From: Pseudomonas monsensis | GTDB taxonomy: Bacteria; Pseudomonadota; Gammaproteobacteria; Pseudomonadales; Pseudomonadaceae | Length of the DNA: 64,000 nt | Direction: 5' to 3' | NCBI RefSeq assembly: GCF_014268495.2 | Contig: NZ_CP077087.1 | Span: forward strand, 2,483,501 to 2,547,500 | Part shown: piece by piece, positions 16,194-25,126 of the stretch | Numbering within the stretch: position 1 is the stretch's first letter | How the letters are laid out: each line of letters opens with the position of its first letter | Made by a program: the position numbers and the translations under genes | The notes under the pieces: generated by a model | What the model was told of the DNA's origin: nothing | The model's input: only the letters and a program-made list of their open reading frames with translations | Databases searched by the model: none

Positions 16194-18116
16194 ATGCCAA
16201 CTATTACTCTTCCCGACGGCAGTCAACGTTCATTCGATCACCCGGTTTCCGTAGCCGAGGTCGCTGCATCCATTGGTGCAGGCCTGGCCAAGGCCACCGT
16301 GGCCGGCAAGGTCAACGGCAAGCTGGTCGACGCCTGCGACCTCATCGACAGCGACGCGACGCTGCAAATCATCACGCCAAAGGATGAAGAGGGGCTGGAG
16401 ATCATTCGCCACTCTTGCGCACACCTGGTTGGCCATGCGGTCAAGCAGCTGTACCCGACCGCCAAAATGGTTATCGGTCCGGTCATCGACGAAGGCTTCT
16501 ATTACGACATCGCCTTCGAGCGTCCCTTCACGCCGGACGACATGGCCGCCATCGAACAGCGCATGCATCAGCTGATCGACAAGGATTACGACGTCATCAA
16601 AAAGGTCACTCCGCGCGCCGAAGTGATCGAAGTGTTCAAGGCCCGCGGCGAAGACTACAAGCTGCGCCTGGTCGAGGACATGCCGAACGAGCAGGCCATG
16701 GGTCTGTACTACCACGAAGAATACGTCGACATGTGCCGCGGTCCGCACGTGCCGAACACCCGCTTCCTGAAATCCTTCAAGCTGACCAAGTTGTCCGGTG
16801 CCTACTGGCGCGGTGATGCCAAAAACGAGCAGCTGCAGCGCGTTTACGGTACCGCTTGGGCTGACAAGAAGCAGCTGGCGGCATACATCCAGCGCATCGA
16901 AGAAGCGGAAAAGCGCGATCACCGCAAGATCGGCAAGCGCCTGGGCCTGTTCCACACCCAGGAAGAAGCGCCGGGCATGGTGTTCTGGCACCCGAATGGC
17001 TGGACCTTGTACCAGGTGCTCGAGCAATACATGCGCAAGGTGCAGCGTGACAACGGCTACCTCGAGATCAAGACCCCGCAAGTGGTCGATCGCAGCCTGT
17101 GGGAGAAATCCGGGCACTGGGCCAACTATGCCGACAACATGTTCACCACCGAGTCGGAGAGCCGCGACTACGCCATCAAGCCGATGAACTGCCCTTGCCA
17201 CGTGCAGGTGTTCAATCAGGGCCTGAAGAGCTACCGTGAGCTGCCGATGCGCCTGGCCGAATTCGGTGCCTGCCACCGCAACGAGCCGTCGGGCGCGCTG
17301 CACGGCATCATGCGCGTGCGTGCGTTCACTCAGGACGACGCCCACATTTTCTGCACCGAAGAGCAGATGCAGGCCGAATCCGCTGCCTTCATCAAGCTGA
17401 CCATGGATGTTTATCGCGACTTCGGCTTTACCGACGTCGAGATGAAGCTGTCCACTCGTCCGGAAAAACGTGTAGGTTCCGACGAACTGTGGGATCGCGC
17501 CGAAGCCGCACTGGCCGCAGCCCTTGATTCCGCTGGCCTGCCGTACGATCTGCAGCCGGGTGAAGGTGCGTTCTACGGTCCGAAGATCGAGTTCTCGCTG
17601 AAAGATTGCCTCGGTCGCGTGTGGCAGTGTGGTACCTTGCAGCTCGATTTCAACCTGCCTGTCCGTCTCGGTGCCGAATACGTCTCCGAAGACAACAGCC
17701 GCAAGCACCCGGTCATGTTGCACCGTGCGATCCTCGGATCCTTCGAGCGTTTCGTCGGGATTCTGATCGAGCATTACGAAGGTGCATTCCCTGCGTGGCT
17801 GGCGCCAACCCAGGCAGTGATCATGAATATCACTGATAAACAGGCAGATTTTGTCGCTGAAGTCGAAAAAACTCTCAACGAAAGCGGATTTCGTGCCAAG
17901 TCCGACTTGAGAAATGAAAAGATCGGCTTTAAAATCCGCGAGCATACTTTGCTCAAGGTTCCCTATCTTTTGGTTATCGGAGATAAGGAAGTCGAGATGC
18001 AGACTGTCGCTGTGCGTACTCGTGAAGGTGCTGACCTGGGCTCGATGCCCGTCGCCCAGTTCGCTGAGTTTCTCGCGCAAGCGGTTTCCCGGCGTGGTCG
18101 CCCAGATTCGGAGTAA
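16194..18116 (+). CDS. thrS: Threonyl-tRNA synthetase
   Basis: The 640-residue enzyme is full length. It has an N-terminal TGS domain (MPTITLPDGSQRSF onward), an editing domain with SCAHLVGHAVKQL, and a class II catalytic core with motif 2 ACHRNEPSG and motif 3 LHRAILGSFERF. The Zn-ligand Cys lies in MNCPCHVQVF, and there is a C-terminal anticodon-binding domain. It charges tRNA-Thr in the cytoplasm. The ATG at 16194 has an exceptionally strong SD (AGGAGAGGAGG). It heads the translation operon, and its stop abuts infC. Confidence 0.98.
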   Translation: MPTITLPDGSQRSFDHPVSVAEVAASIGAGLAKATVAGKVNGKLVDACDLIDSDATLQIITPKDEEGLEIIRHSCAHLVGHAVKQLYPTAKMVIGPVIDEGFYYDIAFERPFTPDDMAAIEQRMHQLIDKDYDVIKKVTPRAEVIEVFKARGEDYKLRLVEDMPNEQAMGLYYHEEYVDMCRGPHVPNTRFLKSFKLTKLSGAYWRGDAKNEQLQRVYGTAWADKKQLAAYIQRIEEAEKRDHRKIGKRLGLFHTQEEAPGMVFWHPNGWTLYQVLEQYMRKVQRDNGYLEIKTPQVVDRSLWEKSGHWANYADNMFTTESESRDYAIKPMNCPCHVQVFNQGLKSYRELPMRLAEFGACHRNEPSGALHGIMRVRAFTQDDAHIFCTEEQMQAESAAFIKLTMDVYRDFGFTDVEMKLSTRPEKRVGSDELWDRAEAALAAALDSAGLPYDLQPGEGAFYGPKIEFSLKDCLGRVWQCGTLQLDFNLPVRLGAEYVSEDNSRKHPVMLHRAILGSFERFVGILIEHYEGAFPAWLAPTQAVIMNITDKQADFVAEVEKTLNESGFRAKSDLRNEKIGFKIREHTLLKVPYLLVIGDKEVEMQTVAVRTREGADLGSMPVAQFAEFLAQAVSRRGRPDSE

Positions 18117-18667
18117 TTATTATTAAGCGTGAACCGAGACAAGATAAACGAGCTGCACCGAAAGCGCCGATCAATGAGAATATCTCGGCACGCGAGGTTC
18201 GGTTAATTGGCGCTGACGGCGAGCAGGTTGGCATCGTCTCTATTGATGAAGCGCTTCGTATTGCTGAAGAAGCAAAGCTTGATCTGGTAGAAATCTCCGC
18301 AGACGCAGTCCCACCGGTTTGCCGGGTGATGGACTACGGCAAGTCGATCTTCGAAAAGAAGAAGCAGATTGCAGCGGCGAAGAAGAACCAGAAGCAGATT
18401 CAGGTAAAAGAAATCAAGTTTCGTCCAGGGACGGAGGAAGGGGATTACCAGGTAAAACTGCGCAACCTGGTACGTTTCCTGAGTGATGGGGACAGGGCCA
18501 AGGTATCCTTGCGATTCCGCGGCCGTGAGATGGCCCACCAGGAGCTGGGGATGGAACTCCTCAAGCGGGTTGAAGCTGACCTGCTCGAGTACGGTTCGGT
18601 CGAACAGCATCCTAAGATGGAAGGACGCCAGCTGATCATGGTCATCGCCCCGAAAAAGAAGAAGTAA
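18116..18667 (+). CDS. infC: Translation initiation factor IF-3
   Basis: IF-3 of 183 residues with its usual N-domain (APINENISAREVRLIGADG), linker and C-domain (KEIKFRPGTEEGDYQVK, VSLRFRGREMAHQELG) and tail APKKKK. It binds the 30S subunit and discriminates against non-canonical start codons. The start is itself non-canonical: three ATT codons in a row (18116, 18119, 18122) precede AAG, and no ATG/GTG/TTG is near. The family length favours 18116, which overlaps the last base of the thrS stop. SD spacing from GGAG (18110-18113) favours 18122. AUU initiation is the known basis of IF-3 autoregulation in E. coli. Confidence 0.95.
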   Translation: MIIKREPRQDKRAAPKAPINENISAREVRLIGADGEQVGIVSIDEALRIAEEAKLDLVEISADAVPPVCRVMDYGKSIFEKKKQIAAAKKNQKQIQVKEIKFRPGTEEGDYQVKLRNLVRFLSDGDRAKVSLRFRGREMAHQELGMELLKRVEADLLEYGSVEQHPKMEGRQLIMVIAPKKKK

Positions 18668-18727
18668 TCAACAGGGCACGGCAGGCCTTCTGATTATGTT
18701 TATCAACTGAATGCGGAGTATCCGAAC

Positions 18728-18922
18728 ATGCCAAAAATGAAAACCAAAAGTGGTGCTGCTAAGCGGTTTCTGAAAACTGCTAACGGTATCAAGCACAAGC
18801 ACGCTTTCAAGAGCCACATCCTGACTAAAATGTCGACCAAGCGTAAGCGTCAACTGCGCGGTAGCAGCTTGCTGCATCCGTCTGACGTGGCAAAAGTCGA
18901 GCGCATGCTGCGCCTTCGTTAA
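18728..18922 (+). CDS. rpmI: 50S ribosomal protein L35
   Basis: The 64-residue basic protein with MPKMKTKSGAAKRFLKT and the AFKSHILTKMSTKRKRQLRG segment is L35 at full length. CGGAG precedes the ATG. It lies between infC and rplT, the standard bacterial order. Confidence 0.98.
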   Translation: MPKMKTKSGAAKRFLKTANGIKHKHAFKSHILTKMSTKRKRQLRGSSLLHPSDVAKVERMLRLR

Positions 18923-18950
18923 TTTTAGTCAAGAATAGAGGAAGTAACTC

Positions 18951-19307
18951 ATGGCTCGTGTAAAGCGTGGCGTCATTGCCCGTAAACGTCACAAAAAAAT
19001 TCTGAAACTTGCTAAAGGCTACTACGGCGCACGCTCCCGCGTATTCCGTGTTGCCAAGCAAGCGGTAATCAAGGCAGGCCAATACGCCTACCGTGACCGT
19101 CGTCAGAAAAAACGTCAGTTCCGCGCTCTGTGGATCGCTCGTATCAACGCTGGTGCTCGTGTTAACGGTCTGTCCTACAGCCGTTTCATCGCTGGCCTGA
19201 AAAAAGCGTCCATCGAGATCGACCGTAAGGTTCTGGCTGATCTGGCAGTGAACGAAAAAGCGGCGTTTGCTGCGATTGTCGAGAAAGCTAAAGCCACCTT
19301 GGCTTAA
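18951..19307 (+). CDS. rplT: 50S ribosomal protein L20
   Basis: The 118-residue protein begins [18 protein letters not shown] and includes [20 protein letters not shown], typical of L20, an early 23S rRNA assembly protein. In E. coli L20 also represses rpmI-rplT translation. GAGGAAG precedes the ATG. A readthrough terminator separates it from pheS. Confidence 0.98.
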
Positions 19308-19361
19308 GTACCCCCGACAGTCACCCGGCCTCATCTCTGTGAGGCCAGGTGTTAAACGTCA

Positions 19362-19400
19362 TAAATAGGGGAAGAGCCTTCAAGCTCTTCCCCTATTTTG
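19362..19400 (+). terminator. terminator/attenuator between rplT and pheS
   Basis: AAATAGGGGAAGAGC and GCTCTTCCCCTATTT make a 15-bp stem followed by TTTTG. pheS starts 17 bases later with no obvious new promoter, so partial readthrough is likely. No Phe-rich leader peptide is visible in the 109-base gap, so classical pheM attenuation is not supported. Confidence 0.75.
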
Positions 19401-19416
19401 TATCTGGAGTCTGTAC

Positions 19417-20433
19417 ATGGAAAACCTGGATGCGCTGGTCTCTCAAGCACTAGAGGCTGTGCAAAGCGCTGAAGATATCAATGCCCTGGAGCAAATCCGG
19501 GTTCAATACCTTGGCAAAAAGGGCGAATTGACTCAGGTGATGAAGACCCTGGGGAATTTGCCGGCAGAAGAGCGTCCGCAAGTCGGCGCGCTGATCAACG
19601 TTGCCAAGGAACGTGTCACAGGCGTTCTCAATGCGCGCATGGCTCTGTTTGAGGAAGCCGAACTGGCGGCCAAACTGTCTGCCGAATCCATTGACGTGAC
19701 GTTGCCGGGCCGTGGCCAGACCTCCGGTGGCCTGCATCCGGTGACCCGGACTCTGGAGCGTGTCGAACAGTTCTTCACCCGCATCGGCTACGGCATTGCC
19801 GAAGGCCCTGAGGTCGAAGACGACTACCACAACTTCGAAGCGCTCAACATCCCAGGCCATCACCCGGCCCGGTCGATGCATGACACCTTCTATTTCAATG
19901 CAAACATGTTGCTGCGCACCCATACCTCGCCGGTACAGGTCCGCACCATGGAGTCCAAGCAACCGCCGATCCGCATCGTCTGCCCGGGCCGTGTGTACCG
20001 CAGCGACTCCGATATCACCCACTCGCCGATGTTCCACCAGGTCGAAGGCCTGCTGGTTGATCGCGACATCAATTTTGCCGATCTCAAAGGCACCATCGAA
20101 GAATTCCTGCGGGTGTTCTTCGAGAAAGAACTGGCCGTACGTTTCCGTCCTTCGTACTTCCCGTTCACCGAACCATCCGCTGAAGTCGATATGGAATGCG
20201 TGATGTGCAGCGGCAAAGGCTGCCGCGTCTGCAAGCAGACCGGCTGGCTGGAAGTGATGGGTTGCGGCATGGTTCACCCGAACGTGTTGCGTATGTCCGG
20301 CATTGACCCGGAAGAGTTCTCCGGCTTTGCCTTTGGCATGGGCGTCGAGCGTCTGGCCATGCTCCGTTACGGCGTGAACGACTTGCGTCTGTTCTTCGAC
20401 AACGACTTGCGGTTCCTCGCGCAATTTCGCTAG
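19417..20433 (+). CDS. pheS: Phenylalanyl-tRNA synthetase alpha subunit
   Basis: The 338-residue alpha subunit has the N-terminal coiled-coil tRNA-binding part (residues 1-85). The class II catalytic core has motif 2 around CPGRVYRSDSDITHSPMFHQ and motif 3 GFAFGMGVERLAMLRYGVND. It pairs with PheT as an alpha2-beta2 enzyme charging tRNA-Phe. A TCTGGAG site lies before the ATG. pheT follows after 26 bases. Confidence 0.98.
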   Translation: MENLDALVSQALEAVQSAEDINALEQIRVQYLGKKGELTQVMKTLGNLPAEERPQVGALINVAKERVTGVLNARMALFEEAELAAKLSAESIDVTLPGRGQTSGGLHPVTRTLERVEQFFTRIGYGIAEGPEVEDDYHNFEALNIPGHHPARSMHDTFYFNANMLLRTHTSPVQVRTMESKQPPIRIVCPGRVYRSDSDITHSPMFHQVEGLLVDRDINFADLKGTIEEFLRVFFEKELAVRFRPSYFPFTEPSAEVDMECVMCSGKGCRVCKQTGWLEVMGCGMVHPNVLRMSGIDPEEFSGFAFGMGVERLAMLRYGVNDLRLFFDNDLRFLAQFR

Positions 20434-20459
20434 TCGTAACGAATTCTTAGGAGAGCAGG

Positions 20460-22838
20460 ATGAAATTCAGTGAACAATGGCTGCGTGGCTGGGTTAGCCC
20501 GCAGGTAAATCGCGACGAGCTGGTTGCCCGTCTGTCGATGGCCGGTCTTGAGGTCGATAGCGTGACTCCGGCCGCCGGTGTATTCAGCGGCGTGGTAGTG
20601 GGCGAGGTGCTGAGCACCGAGCAGCACCCTGATGCCGACAAGTTGCGGGTGTGCCAGGTCAGCAATGGCGCGGAAACCTTCCAGGTCGTGTGCGGAGCGC
20701 CAAACGTGCGCCCGGGCCTGAAGATTCCGTTCGCCATGATTGGCGCCGAGCTGCCGGGCGACTTCAAGATCAAGAAAGCCAAGCTGCGCGGCGTTGAGTC
20801 CAACGGCATGCTCTGCTCGCAAGCCGAGCTGCAAGTCGGTGAAGGCAACGACGGTCTGATGGAGCTGCCGGCCGATGCACCGGTGGGCGAAGACTTCCGT
20901 GTGTATCTGGATCTGGAAGATGCCAGCATCGAGGTCGACCTGACCCCGAACCGTGGCGACTGCCTGTCCCTGGCCGGTCTGGCCCGTGAAGTCGGCGCGC
21001 TGTACGCGACTCCGGTTACCCGTCCGGTCGTGGCCGCCGTTGCGGCCGTGCACGATGAAGTGCGTTCGGTAGAAGTGCTGGCCCCAGCCGCATGCCCGCG
21101 TTACCTGGGGCGCGTTATCCGTAACGTCGATCTGTCCAGGCCGACGCCGCTGTGGATGGTTGAACGCCTGCGCCGCGCCGACGTGCGCAGCATCGATGCG
21201 GCTGTCGACATCACCAACTACGTGATGCTGGAGCTGGGTCAGCCCCTGCACGCTTTCGATCTCGCCGAAATCAATGGCGGCATCCGCGTGCGCATGGCGG
21301 AAGAGGGTGAGAAGCTGGTGCTGCTCGACGGTCAGGAAGTCAGCCTGCGCAGCGATACGCTGGTAATTGCCGACCACACTCGCGCGTTGGCGATTGCCGG
21401 CGTGATGGGCGGTGAGCACAGCGGTGTCTCCGCGACCACTCGCGACGTATTCCTTGAATCAGCGTTCTTCGACCAGATCGCGGTGGCAGGCAAGGCCCGT
21501 TCCTACGGCCTGCACACCGATGCTTCGCACCGCTACGAGCGTGGCGTGGACTGGCAACTGGCCCGTGAAGCCATGGAGCGCGCTACCGGCCTGCTGCTGG
21601 AGATCACTGGCGGCGAAGCCGGTCCGATCATCGAGACCGTCAGCGAACAGCACCTGCCGTCAATCGCTCCGATCACTCTGCGTGCCCAGCGCATCACTCA
21701 GATGCTTGGCATGGAGATGGACTCGGCTCAGGTCGAGCGTCTGCTCGGCGGCCTGGGTCTTGGCATTGCAGCCGATGGTGAAGGCCAGTGGCGCGTAGAA
21801 GTGCCGAGCCATCGCTTCGATATCAGCCTGGAAGTCGATCTGATCGAAGAACTGGCCCGTCTGTATGGCTATAACCGTCTGCCGGTTCGTTACCCGCAAG
21901 CACGCCTGGCGCCACAAGCCAAGGCTGAGGCGCGTAGCGATCTGCCAGAACTGCGCCGCCTGCTGGTTGCGCGTGGTTATCAGGAAGCGATCACATACAG
22001 CTTCATCGATCCGAAACAGTTCGAACTGTTCAATCCGGGCGTCGAGCCGCTGTTGCTGGCCAATCCGATCTCCAACGACATGGCGGCGATGCGTTCGTCG
22101 CTGTGGCCGGGTCTGGTCAAAGCGTTGCAGCACAACCTGAACCGTCAGCAGGATCGCGTACGTCTGTTCGAAAGCGGTCTGCGTTTTGTCGGTCAACTGG
22201 AAGGCCTGAAGCAAGAGCCAATGCTGTCCGGTGTGGTCTGCGGCAGCCGTCTGCCGGAAGGCTGGGCGCAAGGCCGCGATACCGTCGATTTCTTCGACGT
22301 CAAAGCCGACGTGGAAGCGGTGCTGGGCTTTGCCGGTGCGCTGGATTCGTTCACGTTCGCACCGGGCAAACACCCGGCGCTGCACCCGGGTCAAACCGCG
22401 CGTATCGAGCGCGAAGGGCGTGAAGTGGGCTTCATCGGCGCGATTCACCCTGAATTGTCGAAAGCCTTGGGCCTGGATCGTCCGGTCTTCGTTTTCGAGC
22501 TGGTTCTGGCTGAAGTGGCGCTCGGTAAAATGCCGAAATTCCACGAGTTGTCGCGCTTTCCTGAAGTGCGTCGTGACCTTGCACTGATTGCGCACAAAGA
22601 CGTCGCATCCGCGGCCGTACTGGACGTAATCCGTGAAAATGCAGGCGAATGGCTCACAGATCTCAGGCTGTTTGACGTGTATCAGGGTAAAGGCATTGAT
22701 CCTGATAGAAAAAGCCTTGCAGTTGGCTTGACCTGGCAGCATCCATCGCGCACTCTTAATGACGATGAGGTGAATTCGACGACGCAAAATATCCTCACCT
22801 CGCTCGAACAAAGGTTGAACGCCACGTTAAGGAAGTGA
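20460..22838 (+). CDS. pheT: Phenylalanyl-tRNA synthetase beta subunit
   Basis: The 792-residue beta subunit has its full set of domains. There is an N-terminal EMAP-like OB fold (residues about 40-150, GEVLSTEQHPDADKLRVCQV), B3/B4 editing (about 210-370, VDITNYVMLELGQPLHAFD), B5 (about 400-475) and the catalytic-like core. The C-terminal anticodon-binding FDX-ACB domain follows (HELSRFPEVRRDLALIAHKD onward). TAGGAGAG precedes the ATG. ihfA follows after 3 bases. Confidence 0.98.
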   Translation: MKFSEQWLRGWVSPQVNRDELVARLSMAGLEVDSVTPAAGVFSGVVVGEVLSTEQHPDADKLRVCQVSNGAETFQVVCGAPNVRPGLKIPFAMIGAELPGDFKIKKAKLRGVESNGMLCSQAELQVGEGNDGLMELPADAPVGEDFRVYLDLEDASIEVDLTPNRGDCLSLAGLAREVGALYATPVTRPVVAAVAAVHDEVRSVEVLAPAACPRYLGRVIRNVDLSRPTPLWMVERLRRADVRSIDAAVDITNYVMLELGQPLHAFDLAEINGGIRVRMAEEGEKLVLLDGQEVSLRSDTLVIADHTRALAIAGVMGGEHSGVSATTRDVFLESAFFDQIAVAGKARSYGLHTDASHRYERGVDWQLAREAMERATGLLLEITGGEAGPIIETVSEQHLPSIAPITLRAQRITQMLGMEMDSAQVERLLGGLGLGIAADGEGQWRVEVPSHRFDISLEVDLIEELARLYGYNRLPVRYPQARLAPQAKAEARSDLPELRRLLVARGYQEAITYSFIDPKQFELFNPGVEPLLLANPISNDMAAMRSSLWPGLVKALQHNLNRQQDRVRLFESGLRFVGQLEGLKQEPMLSGVVCGSRLPEGWAQGRDTVDFFDVKADVEAVLGFAGALDSFTFAPGKHPALHPGQTARIEREGREVGFIGAIHPELSKALGLDRPVFVFELVLAEVALGKMPKFHELSRFPEVRRDLALIAHKDVASAAVLDVIRENAGEWLTDLRLFDVYQGKGIDPDRKSLAVGLTWQHPSRTLNDDEVNSTTQNILTSLEQRLNATLRK

Positions 22839-22841
22839 CGT

Positions 22842-23144
22842 ATGGGGGCTTTGACGAAAGCTGAGATGGCGGAACGTCTGTATGAAGAGCTGGGCCTGAA
22901 CAAGCGGGAAGCCAAGGAATTGGTCGAACTGTTTTTCGAGGAAATCAGGCACGCTCTTGAAGACAACGAGCAGGTCAAATTGTCCGGTTTCGGCAATTTC
23001 GACCTTCGGGACAAACGCCAGCGGCCTGGCCGCAACCCGAAAACGGGGGAAGAAATCCCGATCACGGCTCGCCGTGTGGTCACCTTTCGTCCAGGGCAGA
23101 AGTTGAAGGCCCGAGTTGAGGCTTATGCTGGAACCAAGTCATAA
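22842..23144 (+). CDS. ihfA: Integration host factor alpha subunit
   Basis: The 100-residue DNA-bending protein of the HU/IHF family begins MGALTKAEMAERLYEELGLN. It contains the DNA-arm segment RPGRNPKTGEEIPI with the intercalating Pro. It forms a heterodimer with IhfB and acts in transcription, recombination and phage integration. It starts 3 bases after pheT and its 3' end overlaps the MerR gene by 20 bases, so all three are co-translated. Confidence 0.97.
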   Translation: MGALTKAEMAERLYEELGLNKREAKELVELFFEEIRHALEDNEQVKLSGFGNFDLRDKRQRPGRNPKTGEEIPITARRVVTFRPGQKLKARVEAYAGTKS

Positions 23145-23481
23145 CGACGAACTACCCGTCATCCCGGGCAAACGCTACTTCACCATTGGTGAAGTCAGCG
23201 AGCTGTGTGCCGTAAAGCCACACGTGCTGCGCTATTGGGAGCAGGAGTTTCCTCAACTCAACCCCGTCAAACGCCGCGGAAACCGCCGGTATTATCAGCG
23301 CCAGGACGTGCTGATGATCCGGCAGATCCGCGCGCTCCTTTACGATCAGGGATTCACCATTGGCGGCGCACGCTTGCGTTTGTCCGGTGATGAAGCCAAA
23401 GACGACACCACCCAATACAAGCAGATGATTCGGCAGATGATTGCTGAGTTGGAAGACGTGTTGGTGGTCCTCAAGAAATAA
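23125..23481 (+). CDS. MerR-family transcriptional regulator
   Basis: The 118-residue protein has the MerR winged helix-turn-helix near residues 15-60: YFTIGEVSELCAVKPHVLRYWEQEF, then RRGNRRYYQ. It is followed by a short dimerisation helix with no effector-binding Cys cluster. This is the regulator regularly found after ihfA in pseudomonads; its target and signal are unknown. The ATG at 23125 lies inside ihfA; an in-frame start three codons earlier is less likely. Confidence 0.9.
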   Translation: MLEPSHNDELPVIPGKRYFTIGEVSELCAVKPHVLRYWEQEFPQLNPVKRRGNRRYYQRQDVLMIRQIRALLYDQGFTIGGARLRLSGDEAKDDTTQYKQMIRQMIAELEDVLVVLKK

Positions 23482-23569
23482 AAAGCAGCGTTTGAATACT
23501 TCCAGTTTTCAAACGCTTGCGATATATTCTTGAGCGTTCTTCGAGAAGAGGAACGATTGCAAAACCAGT

Positions 23570-23646
23570 CGGGGCGTAGCGCAGTCCGGTAGCGCACTAG
23601 CATGGGGTGCTAGGGGTCGAGTGTTCGAATCACTCCGTCCCGACCA
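23570..23646 (+). tRNA. tRNA-Pro, anticodon GGG
   Basis: A 77-nt cloverleaf with encoded CCA. Acceptor CGGGGCG/CGTCCCG, anticodon stem CTAGC/GCTAG with loop ATGGGGT (GGG, proline), T-loop TTCGAAT. A broken tyrosine integrase starts 79 bases downstream, so the gene probably served as the attachment site of the island to its right. Confidence 0.97.
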
Positions 23647-23672
23647 TTATTCCTGAGTAAAATCAGACACTT

Positions 23673-23700
23673 AAGCCGATCATGTAGATCGGCTTTTTTG
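23673..23700 (+). terminator. Rho-independent terminator of tRNA-Pro
   Basis: AAGCCGATC and GATCGGCTT form a 9-bp stem over loop ATGTA followed by TTTTTG. Confidence 0.9.
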
Positions 23701-23724
23701 TGCCTGCGCAAAACCCGCGCAAAA

Positions 23725-24238
23725 CTACCCGGTGATTTCGCTGATATTCAGATCAGGAATCGCCTCTGACCAGACGATCTCTGCATGGTCCTTCTGGTAT
23801 TTTTTGTCATGGTTTCACTGGTGGCCGGCGATCTTCTGACCGTCCTTTCCGGCTTTCTGATACAGGTGCAGCGACAGAGCGCGCACTTCATGGAAGCCTG
23901 GGATTTCCTCTTCCTTCCATCCCTTGTAACAATCCGCCGCTTCCCGGGCCTCCTTGAAAGCTCGCGTCAAATATCGCTCTTCGACCTGAGTCCAGTGGTC
24001 TTTCGTTTGAGCCTGCTTCTGCTTTTTGCGATCAGGCCGGCGGTGGATTAAGTACGGCGAAACGATGTCATCCCGGCACCGGCTGATCACCGCCTGCAGT
24101 TCGTCGGTCACTCTGAACCGAATCCATGCAGCGTCGCTGGCTTTGGCCGTCTTCTGCTGCACGACATACAAGAAACCTTCCCGAACACCATCGAACCGCA
24201 TATTCAAGATATCCGTCCGGCGCTGCGCAGTAATGAGC
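23725..24238 (-). pseudogene. phage tyrosine integrase, C-terminal remnant
   Basis: The reading frame gives the catalytic half of a tyrosine recombinase. It has Arg I in ITAQRRTDILNMRFDG, a beta-hairpin Lys in VQQKTAK, and the HxxR box as HEVRALSLHLY. A TGA at 23815-23817 (after IAGHQ) cuts the frame before the KYQKDH segment that should hold the nucleophilic Tyr. The original end ...NISEITG then TAG is still readable to 23725. The N-terminal half is missing: homology stops near 24235, where an unrelated plus-strand fragment begins. The enzyme is therefore dead. Its 3' end faces tRNA-Pro, as expected for a tRNA-integrating element. Confidence 0.88.
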
Positions 24239-24494
24239 GGATGCGGTTCTCGACTCTATCGGGGAGGGTGCTAATGCCGCTAATGACTATCTCGACAAAA
24301 ACTGGCCTCAGATTGAGCGCGTGCTAGTCGACGGCCTCCTTACCGTGACGCACGACCGGATTAAGGATGATGAGGTGTTTCTCCTTGTGGCGGAAAAGGC
24401 CTTTGAGCTTCTACCCGCGCCTATTCGGTTGTTACTTCCTCGATCCGCGTTCCTTGCCCATACAAAAAGCACAGAGCTTCAATTGTTGAACTGA
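24237..24494 (+). pseudogene. truncated phage/island gene, C-terminal fragment
   Basis: An open plus-strand frame of about 85 codons with no start codon encodes a protein-like sequence containing DYLDKNWPQIERVLVDGL, TVTHDRIKDDEVFLLVAEKA and ELLPAPIRLLLPRSAFL, then a TGA at 24492. It begins exactly where the integrase homology ends, so it looks like the tail of a gene fused there by a deletion. I do not recognise the family. No ribosome site exists, so it is probably not expressed. Confidence 0.5.
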
Positions 24495-24591
24495 TTGAGG
24501 TAAAGCGACAGCAGCGATTGGCGCTAGAAAGCCCTATGATCACAGAGACCGAAGTTTCACAAACGAGCTGAAACACCAGCTCTATTTTATA

Positions 24592-24620
24592 AAAGCCCCG
24601 ATCTCGATCGGGGTTTTTTG
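24592..24620 (+). terminator. Rho-independent terminator
   Basis: CCCCGATCTCGATCGGGG forms a stem preceded by AAAAG and followed by TTTTTTG. Probably inherited from the truncated plus-strand phage gene. Confidence 0.85.
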
Positions 24621-24901
24621 TACCCGGAATTTACCTGTAGCCAGGACAGCCTTCGGAAAGGCCTGAACGTCGATAGCCGGTAGCGCGACGTACGGAATCA
24701 ACACCGGCAGCCCGCGCACCCTGACCTCAAACTTGCTTTCGGGGTGGCGCGAGACTGGATCAGCGAGATCGGTGCATGGGGGCGTCGACGTTGAGAAGGC
24801 CTTTGGCAGACAGCTCGGAAAGACGAGCGCACCTATTCAGGGCAGCTACCGCTTTTCGCAGAGGCAGACTCAAGTCAAGAGTGTTTCTGGGCAGTACTGG
24901 G
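24621..24901. other. prophage debris without a supported gene
   Basis: A minus-strand frame without a start reads through PESKFEVRVRGLPVLIPYVA and then into the terminator hairpin, suggesting a gene fragment. Another minus frame starting inside the next gene (about 24972) has no ribosome site. I cannot support an intact gene here. Confidence 0.35.
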
Positions 24902-25126
24902 TCAGCGGTTGTTATCTCGAAGGTCGCCTGACGGTTCGCCAGTTTTGCTTGGCCAATTGCGATGGCAATCAATCACCGTTACATCCGTGCCTCTTATCAG
25001 CATGCGGCTGAGATGAGAGATTGGCCGCAAGTCGCATGACTCTGTGGGTGACCAAGTGCATACATCGTGGTCGCCATGCTTTTGGATTGATTCGTTAAGT
25101 GCCTTGATCAGTTCAGTCGCTTTCAT
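24902..25126 (-). CDS. small phage-type hypothetical protein
   Basis: The predicted 74-residue protein starts MKATELIKALNESIQKHGDHDV and resembles short phage accessory proteins that begin with an ELIxAL helix and a HGDxxV segment. The ATG at 25126 follows GGCAGGGA. It is cytoplasmic with no membrane segment. The C-terminal DCHRNWPSKTGEPSGDLRDNN is polar and might be extended by decay. Function unknown. Confidence 0.55.
   Translation of the reverse strand: MKATELIKALNESIQKHGDHDVCTWSPTESCDLRPISHLSRMLIRGTDVTVIDCHRNWPSKTGEPSGDLRDNNR

Noticed and set aside
16230..18080. 616-codon open frame antisense to thrS
   Set aside because: ThrS is certain. Long antisense frames are common opposite GC-rich genes with strong third-position bias, and this one has no family-like motifs or ribosome site.
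19308..19416. possible pheM-type leader peptide before pheS
   Set aside because: No ATG/GTG-started Phe-rich short frame precedes the terminator hairpin, so classical attenuation is unsupported.
24760..24972. 70-codon minus-strand frame inside prophage debris
   Set aside because: It overlaps the better-supported gene at 24902-25126 by 71 bases, has no ribosome site and shows no family-like sequence.
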